64,000 bases of DNA from Brevipalpus yothersi (lineage: Eukaryota > Arthropoda > Arachnida > Trombidiformes > Tenuipalpidae): positions 5,433 to 69,432 of the forward strand of contig QZCP01000188.1 in assembly GCA_003956705.1 (NCBI GenBank). The letters run 5' to 3'. A program made the position numbers and the translations under genes. Positions 58,156 through 64,000 of this stretch are shown here, piece after piece (position 1 is the first letter of the stretch; each line of letters starts with the position of its first letter). Under the pieces are notes generated by a model that saw nothing but the letters and a program-made list of their open reading frames with translations, was not told the origin of the DNA and did not search any database.

Positions 58156-58822
58156 GCTAGGTGGAAACGTGTACATCCTCATCGCATCATGAGGCTGGTT
58201 ATCACAATGAATGAGAGAATGATGATGATATCTGATTCTTTCTATGAGAAACCAAATTTCTTGGGTTCCATTTGTTTTGTCCGAGAGAGAAAGAGTGGAA
58301 GAATATAAGAGTAGTGAGAAAAAAAGGCGAGAATAAAAAGAGGAGAAGAAGAATAGGAGAAGAGAAAAAAGTGAACCCAAAAGGAAAAAAGATCTTCTCT
58401 TTCTCACTTTTTGTTCAATTCTGTGAGAAATAAAATTGTCTTAAGACAATTCTTCGATCTTTGATGATCGTTTTCTTTTTCTCTTTCACTCTCTTCTCTT
58501 TTACCGAAAAACTATTCGATCAGAACTGATGGTTCTTTTTCGCCTTACCACTCATCGCGTTTACATCAATCTTATATCTTATATCTTCGATCCATGATTG
58601 AGTATGTCAGAATCACTTGACGCGAGAATGGTTTGAGAAGAGAATGTGAGAGAGTTTGATCTATTCTTTGGTTTAAGAGGAAATTAAACAGATTATCAAT
58701 GGAGACGTTTCATTATGTATCTCATTTTTCTAATAGAGAGGGACGCATGAGGCCAGGATCAATAAATCATTTCATCCATAGATTACGAACATTCGAAGTC
58801 AACATAGCTGACATTTGAAATC
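58156..58822. other. Spacer before the family B relic
   Basis: AT-rich with GA/CT-rich runs at about 58285-58510. No gene is supported. Confidence 0.55.
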
Positions 58823-59306
58823 ATGGCAAGTAATGAGGTGAGTGAGGACTCAAAACTAAGAAATTTAGAAATGCTAGTTCCTAAACTATTTTTTAATTTT
58901 CTCAGCCTCAATCGGGATCATCCAGGGACACGAGCAATTCCTCTTTCTTTGCAAGAATGAGAGAGTCACCAATATTGAATACCAGAGAGAAAGGGATATT
59001 CTCTTTAGTGATGTGACCGTCCTCAACATGCTCCTGAAGACTGAGCAATATTCTCTTCTGAGGGATTACTTTGAAACCATTCCCAAGTGTATGAGAGCAC
59101 TCATTTACCTTGAAAAATATAATTCAGAAGAGGATCTTCGTCAGCTCAAAATGATGCGACCACCTAGGAAACGGATAATGACAAGATTTACAGAGCATGA
59201 GAAACTTCACATATTTGAAATTTTTCTGAAAATATTTCCAGGGCTTGAAATAAGTTCATTGAATGAGATTTTTGAACATGTACTCGATTTAGATAGATTT
59301 AACTGA
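58823..59306 (+). pseudogene. Unrecognised protein, family B (probably frameshifted copy)
   Basis: A tiny exon 58823-58837 (MASNE) with a GTGAGT donor is followed by a TTTTCTCAG acceptor and exon 2 from 58906. Exon 2 opens in one frame (PQSGSSRDTSNSSFFARMRE), but the conserved part is in another (NIEYQRERDILFSDVTVLNM, then LLKTEQYSLLRDYFET, KCMRALIYLEKY, IFPGLEISSLNEIFEHVLDL). A single indel near 58957-58965 separates them. The second frame aligns over its whole length with the 63.2 kb gene. A short product from the ATG at 59028 is conceivable, but pseudogene is more likely. The function is unknown. Confidence 0.6.
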
Positions 59307-60824
59307 TCGTGATTGTTGGTGAATTAATTTTGGATAACCCAGGGAAAATAAACTTCATATGTTTTGTAATCCTACGTACCAAGCTTGCTGATACACTACT
59401 GTACTTTCAATTCTTACTAATTGCTGTGAGAATCTGAGTCTTGGATTCATTGAAAATTTTCCAACCAAAACTTCTCTCCATTCTTCTTCGACTCACCTTC
59501 TCGAAGCTCTCGAACTGTTCGATTTCCTGATACTCGTGAAAACTCATCTTAGTTTATGAATCACCTTAACGATGGGCTTCAAGTCTCTCAATCGAGAATA
59601 TTCGATTATCGCAGTCATGACTTATCGGATGGTAGAGGCTTTAGTTTTCCAAAGGAGATAAAGAACCTCAAGATAAGTTTAAAATTATTCCCAATGGTGC
59701 TGACATCTGAATTAATATTCAAAAAATATTCTAGGCGAGGTATAGCTTTTGCACGGCCCCGGAATAACATGAAATCCATTGCTTGAGGTAAATATTTGCC
59801 TTAAAAACGTTCCCTCAGATTCTGAAAACTGTTTTTCTAGATTAATAATATTAACCAAAGCATTTGAATTCATCAGTCCATGCTGGTTCATAATTGGTTC
59901 TTTATGACCAATAATAATACTTACATTGGTTAGCCAGGTATGGTTTTCGCATCGCCTTTGAATTACATGCATTCCATCGACTGGAATACTCCCTTATTCG
60001 GAATGCCCCTTTTGAGTTTCAGCACACATCTGAATGGAAGGAAATGTGTGATCAAAAACTGACAAAATACTCCCAATTCTTGGCCAATTGCTGTGAGAAT
60101 CTGATTCTTGAATTCGTTGAAAGTTTTACAACCAAGACTCATTCTTTTCTAGCTCACCTGCTTGTAGCTCCCTCAACTTGGGTATACTCACCTATAAGAT
60201 TGGTATTGTTTGTTTTACAAAATGAACAAATTGGTGGGCAAGCCATAGACATTCAAACAGTTACAAATTGTCGCAACAATCAGAAGTTTGAATGAAGATT
60301 GGAAAAAGATTCCATCAATGATTTGATAGGTATGGTTTTTGCATCCCCTCAGAACTACTTGTATTCTTTTGACTGGTGTCTTCAGCTGTTTGAAATCTTT
60401 TCTCTAAACAGGCTAACTCTCGAATATCTTGTCCTGGAGAGTGAGAATCGGAAAAATTGCCAAATTACTTCAGCAATTTCCTTGTATAGTTAGTCACTAA
60501 CGAAATGGTCGATCTATGAAGGAAAATTCTATCACTTTATTTCTCAAAAACCCTCAGCAGTATACTTGATTAGATTCTGATTTTTCAACAGACTCATGAG
60601 AACTCATTTCACTTCCTTAATCATCTTCACGCGAGCTCTGAATCTTCCAATCGAGAATATACTATTATTCTAGTACTGATCTACCAGATGGCAGAAGCCT
60701 TAGTTCTCTATAGAAGATAAAGAACTTCAATGCGTAAGACATGGGAAAGTTCTGTCAAAGATGATGTGAATAAAAAACTATTCGACAGTTGATTCAGTCC
60801 ATTCTTGATCATCAGATTATACAT
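59307..60824. repeat. Local repeat block, copies 2 and 3
   Basis: 59415-59700 and 60085-60740 share TTGCTGTGAGAATCTGA, TCTTGATTC-type and GATAAAGAACTTCAA-type segments, and both resemble 56640-57190. The order of landmarks is the same in all three, indicating tandem duplication followed by divergence and internal indels. Open frames within it are short and not shared among copies. Confidence 0.65.
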
Positions 60825-61380
60825 TATCTATCTTGTTATCCATCATTTTGACAACTCAAAAATTTGTGTGGCGATTTAATTTTTAAGAATCATTCGGGTA
60901 TGCTGGTTCGTTTACGTTGATAGTTAATAGTTTTTCTTTTGATGACTTCTTGTGACCGCCGTCTAAATGGATATCCTATTTGAATTTATTTATATCAACC
61001 TGGATTTTTCTATGCTCAAAACTTGTTATTAAGAGCCAAAATCTCAACATTGTGATTGTTAGCTTATTAAGGGTTTGATAAAATGTTCGACACTCAAGTA
61101 AGTAGCTTCTGAGTTTATGGGATAATTTTTCTTTCTTCCTCTTTCTCTCTTCAAAGTCTTCAGAAATCAGAATTCCAACGAAATGCTATTTCAAATTATC
61201 TGAGTGAAGAGATAATCTCTGAATTAAGTCGGAAGATTTGGACTGAGGTTCATTATTAGCTAATAGATTGAGAATAAATCATTGGTCAATTATCGGGGTC
61301 GCACTGGAGATGAGGTTCCGTTAGAACATCTGGGCTTTCAGAGATATTTTTTCCCTGAATATGAAGTTTCAATGAAATTC
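60825..61380. repeat. Local repeat block, copy 2 (right part), then unique sequence
   Basis: 60825-61010 matches 57520-57720. After that a possible tiny first exon, MFDTQ with a GTAAGT donor (61084-61098), is followed by a TCTTCAAAG acceptor, but the downstream frame closes within 17 codons. It resembles the MASNE exon of the family B relic only in layout. Confidence 0.4.
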
Positions 61381-61720
61381 TACCTGAATTAGTGAAAAAA
61401 ACCAACTTCAAACGACCTCTTCTAGATATTTTAGCTAAAAAATGGCAGGGCAGATGTTTAAAAGTATGAGAAGCAGCCCAAGCTTTGATTCTAGCAGAGC
61501 TCAGAAGAATCGGTCCAAGAGGTCGCAAGCAGCTTGTTGACTATTGGGCATCTTACCTATTTCAAGTCGATGAACAAAATGCAATCAACAGGCCACTAAA
61601 CATCACCGCTTCAGAGAGTCAAGCAAGTTCACTTCACATGGCCTCATCCGAGGCAAATGAGGGTGAAGAATATCATTCATCTCACACTGATGAGGAACAA
61701 TTGGAAGAAAAAGATGTGCC
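61381..61720 (+). pseudogene. Relic of WDR7 exon 10 (about 97 percent identical)
   Basis: Matches 53211-53548 without gaps, with about ten substitutions in roughly 335 bases. One turns the Arg codon of KVREAA into TGA at 61468. Identity ends abruptly on both sides, inside the exon, so it is an internal fragment. It lies on the same strand and in the same order relative to the exon 1 relic as in the parent gene. After 61718 it runs into unrelated DNA and a stop. Confidence 0.93.
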
Positions 61721-61874
61721 ATCTTCCTAGTATTCGAATTTTGCGAACCTAGAAAAGTAACAAAAAATGAATCAAAATTTTCATCACATCTGTTTAATCT
61801 CTCCTCACATCTATTTGCAAGAAGATGATTATTAGCAGGATTGATCAACCAGAATCTCACCGCCCTTATAATCA

Positions 61875-62180
61875 TCTTTCATTTGGTACACCAGATCATT
61901 TTTTGTAGCGGGAAATTCGACAAATTCAGATAGAAAGTCAATGATGTCTAAGTGATGTTTTCATCAGCTTGAAACCAAATTTATCCTTCATGATTGGTAG
62001 AAGAAATGAGAAGAGTTTGTTCGAGAGGCAAGGAGTTAGTCTTGAAAGTAGAGAGGAATGAGACTAACGAGAATGGTATAAACTGACTGGAATACAGAGA
62101 CTTATGAGACGTTAACATAGAAGGGCCATTGAAGTTGTTATACCTGGAAGCTCGATTTCTTCAGTGGAGATGAATTTGGA
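61875..62180 (-). pseudogene. Degenerate relative of family A
   Basis: Matches 55680-55800 and 56150-56290 with gaps: TCATTTGGTACACCAGATCAT, GATAGAAAGTCAATGATGTC, CATCAGCTTGA and the distal GAAGCTCGATTTC segment. Only the N-terminal third of family A plus upstream DNA is present, with indels that close the frame. Confidence 0.65.
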
Positions 62181-63156
62181 GACATGCACATATTTGCTCA
62201 CATCTGAGAATTGATTCGAAAATTATTCTAGACGAATCATGGCTCTGCTATAGCCTCTAATTAACTTCTATACTGTTGATTGAAAGGAAAACATGTCACC
62301 AAAACATTTTTCGAAAACCTAAGAATTATTTTCTCAGATTCATGACTGCCAATTGAAGCATCTCAAACTAATGTAATCCGAATGATTATCTCAATGAACA
62401 TGAAAGGTGCTCGCAGTGTTAGTTCGGTACGGTTTTTAAATCTCTCCAGAACAGAAGAAATTGCACAGATAAACCCTTGATTTGTTGAGCCTCGAGCGAA
62501 TTCGCCTAATAGATAATCAAATTTCCAATAGATAAGCTTCATGAATCACTCAATAGAAGCATTATTCTACTTGATAAGCGGCTTACTCATGATTGAATTT
62601 CATACTCTTACAACTTGTTAGTGCAGGTTATTGAAAAAACTGTTTATTTTTCAAAAAATTCGATCTCTTAGAAATTGAAAGCATCCTACTTGAATGAAAT
62701 TGAGAAAATTTCCAGTTATCTCCACATATCCACATTCCGAGAGCCACTTTCCTCATGATCATCATCAAATAAATCTATCGCCAAACGAGAATTTTCAAAA
62801 CTGCCTAAATAGTTTCTTCCTGCTCATCTTTTCTGCCTACGCTCTTGATTTTTGAGCGAAACTCATATTAGTCTAATCAAGAAGTTCTGATTCATAAGTC
62901 TGAGAGACAAGAAAACACATCATAGCTTAACAGCAGCAGCTTTGTTGACTCTCGGGCAATCAAGATCGCGTCATTTGTGTACCAGCCAAGTATAAGAACT
63001 CCTGGTCCACAACCACATGTCAATACTACAGTACAGAATAGATGGGGTGGCTCTGTATCGAAACTCATTAAAAAACTTCCCTAAAGTTCACATTCACATG
63101 TATCTTCTTTAATGTAAAATTCAAATTGAAATTGTTTCCATCATCTCGGATAGATT
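62181..63156. other. Unassigned region
   Basis: No supported gene. Some strings echo the local repeat (for example GAATTATTTTCTCAGATTC near 62325), but I could not trace a clear copy. The right end includes the family B 3' UTR. Confidence 0.45.
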
Positions 63157-63579
63157 TTATTTAAATTTATCTAAATCGAGCAGACGCTCGTATCGCTCAA
63201 TAACTGAGTCCGGGTCAAGTGAGGGAAATATTTTCAACATTATGTTGATGATATGTTCCCTCTGATTCTCTGTAAAATTTGTCATAATCCTTCTATGTGG
63301 AGGCCTTTTGTCTTTAAATCGCTGACGATCCTCTTCCAATTCGTATTTTTCGTGATAGATGAGGGCTCTCATACATTTGAGAGGCATCTCGAAATACTCT
63401 TCAAGTAATGCGTACTGTTCTGTCTTTAGTAGCATGTCGAGAACAGTCACATCGGTGAATAGGATATCCATATCCCGTTGATACTCTACAGCGGCTTCAA
63501 TCTCTAGTTCCTCCAAGTCTTCGATTCCACGTAACGCTGAAGAATCGATCGACGGTTGATCAGAAGAGTTTGCTCTAAC
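63157..63579 (-). CDS. Unrecognised protein, family B (intact-looking copy, 5' exon not found)
   Basis: The exon starts after a GGTTTATTCAG acceptor at 63580 and is open for 140 codons to TAA. It encodes an acidic lead (SIDSSALRGIEDLEELEIEA) and then the conserved core EYQRDMDILFTDVTVLDMLL, KTEQYALLEEYFEMPLKC, MRALIYHEKYELEEDRQRF, RRIMTNFTENQREHIINIML and KIFPSLDPDSVIERYERLL. The core looks all-helical. About half of the residues match the 59.0 kb copy in the opposite orientation. Exon 1 should be short, as in that copy (MASNE), and may lie between 63600 and the window end. I know no domain that fits; the family may be lineage-specific. Confidence 0.55.
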   Translation of the reverse strand, partial: VRANSSDQPSIDSSALRGIEDLEELEIEAAVEYQRDMDILFTDVTVLDMLLKTEQYALLEEYFEMPLKCMRALIYHEKYELEEDRQRFKDKRPPHRRIMTNFTENQREHIINIMLKIFPSLDPDSVIERYERLLDLDKFK

Positions 63580-64000
63580 CTGAATAAACCGAATGTAATG
63601 TCAATTAGAATTTGAATTCTTTGTTAAATTCGAGTTATTTCCCTTACACAGGTCAGTAGTCCTCCCATGGTTGGATATTGATGAATCGTCTTTTGATACA
63701 ATCGATGGAAAAATTTTTATCCAGATAAGAAGATTGGATGGAATTGAAATTCTATCAATCCAACAGAGGTGAAGGCACAATATTACTCCCGATTTAGATT
63801 TCTGATAAATATTTCGACACAAAAAAGAGAAATTGAATTTGAAGCACGATTGAGTAACAAAATGAATCGAGCACTGAATAACGCTTTCGTTTACTCAACA
63901 TGATTTAGTGACCTATTCAGAGCTTTTCATCGATGTGCTGACATCTGAACCCGCTAAAGATTTTTTGCAAGAAACAATCGGTTAGTAACGACGAAAAAGC
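63580..64000. other. Window end, no supported gene
   Basis: Should contain the family B first exon on the minus strand. A minus-strand open frame at 63601-63822 has no recognisable features. Confidence 0.4.

Noticed and set aside
58045..58407. 120-codon minus-strand frame over the WDR7 exon 1 relic
   Set aside because: Antisense to the relic and GA-rich DNA; Ser/Leu/Phe low complexity.
1..64000. CRISPR arrays, operons, rRNA or tRNA genes, viral genes
   Set aside because: No regularly spaced repeats, no recognisable RNA genes and no viral or retroelement polymerase or integrase motifs were seen.

Overview
This is a eukaryotic, metazoan window: spliced genes with mostly short GT-AG introns (about 50-100 bp), strong AT bias, long (GA)n/(CT)n tracts, and animal-specific genes (tensin, an innexin, a Numb-associated kinase). 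The innexin points to an invertebrate protostome. Compact spacing and small introns would fit an arthropod such as a mite, but I cannot prove the clade from sequence alone. No bacterial, organellar or viral segment was recognised.

Layout. 0-10.2 kb: the 3' part of a tensin gene (SH2 and PTB domains, + strand) with a 3.7 kb intron inside the SH2 domain. 12.6-22.7 kb: a compact housekeeping block holding coatomer zeta, TTC8/BBS8 (+), ELOF1 (-), SOSS-B/NABP (+), LST8 (-), protein-L-isoaspartate methyltransferase (-) and an innexin (-). 22.7-34.4 kb: a gene-poor stretch with long GA/CT tracts, an unrecognised acidic low-complexity protein gene (26.9-27.8 kb) and a small secreted glycine-rich peptide gene (29.5-31.1 kb) joined across a 1.3 kb intron. 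34.4-39.2 kb: an AAK1/BIKE/NAK-type kinase with a large duplication inside its tail. 39.9-42.3 kb: degraded duplicates of the neighbouring septin locus plus a small unrecognised gene or pseudogene. 42.6-46.0 kb: a septin of the Pnut/SEPT7 type (-). 48.8-54.7 kb: WDR7 (rabconnectin-3 beta), ten coding exons on +, one of them a 27-nt microexon. 55-64 kb: a repeat nest that contains relics of WDR7 exons 1 and 10, related noncoding blocks, and members of two protein families I do not recognise (A near 55.2 kb; B near 59.0 and 63.2 kb), each with an intact-looking and a degraded copy.

The genes do not form a pathway; they are ordinary neighbours. The parts most worth a second look are the 55-64 kb nest with its two unknown families and an apparent filled/empty insertion site, the shuffled septin duplicates, the intragenic duplication in the kinase, and the small secreted peptide. 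Exon boundaries were read by eye from splice motifs, reading phase and family resemblance; no search or transcript data were available.
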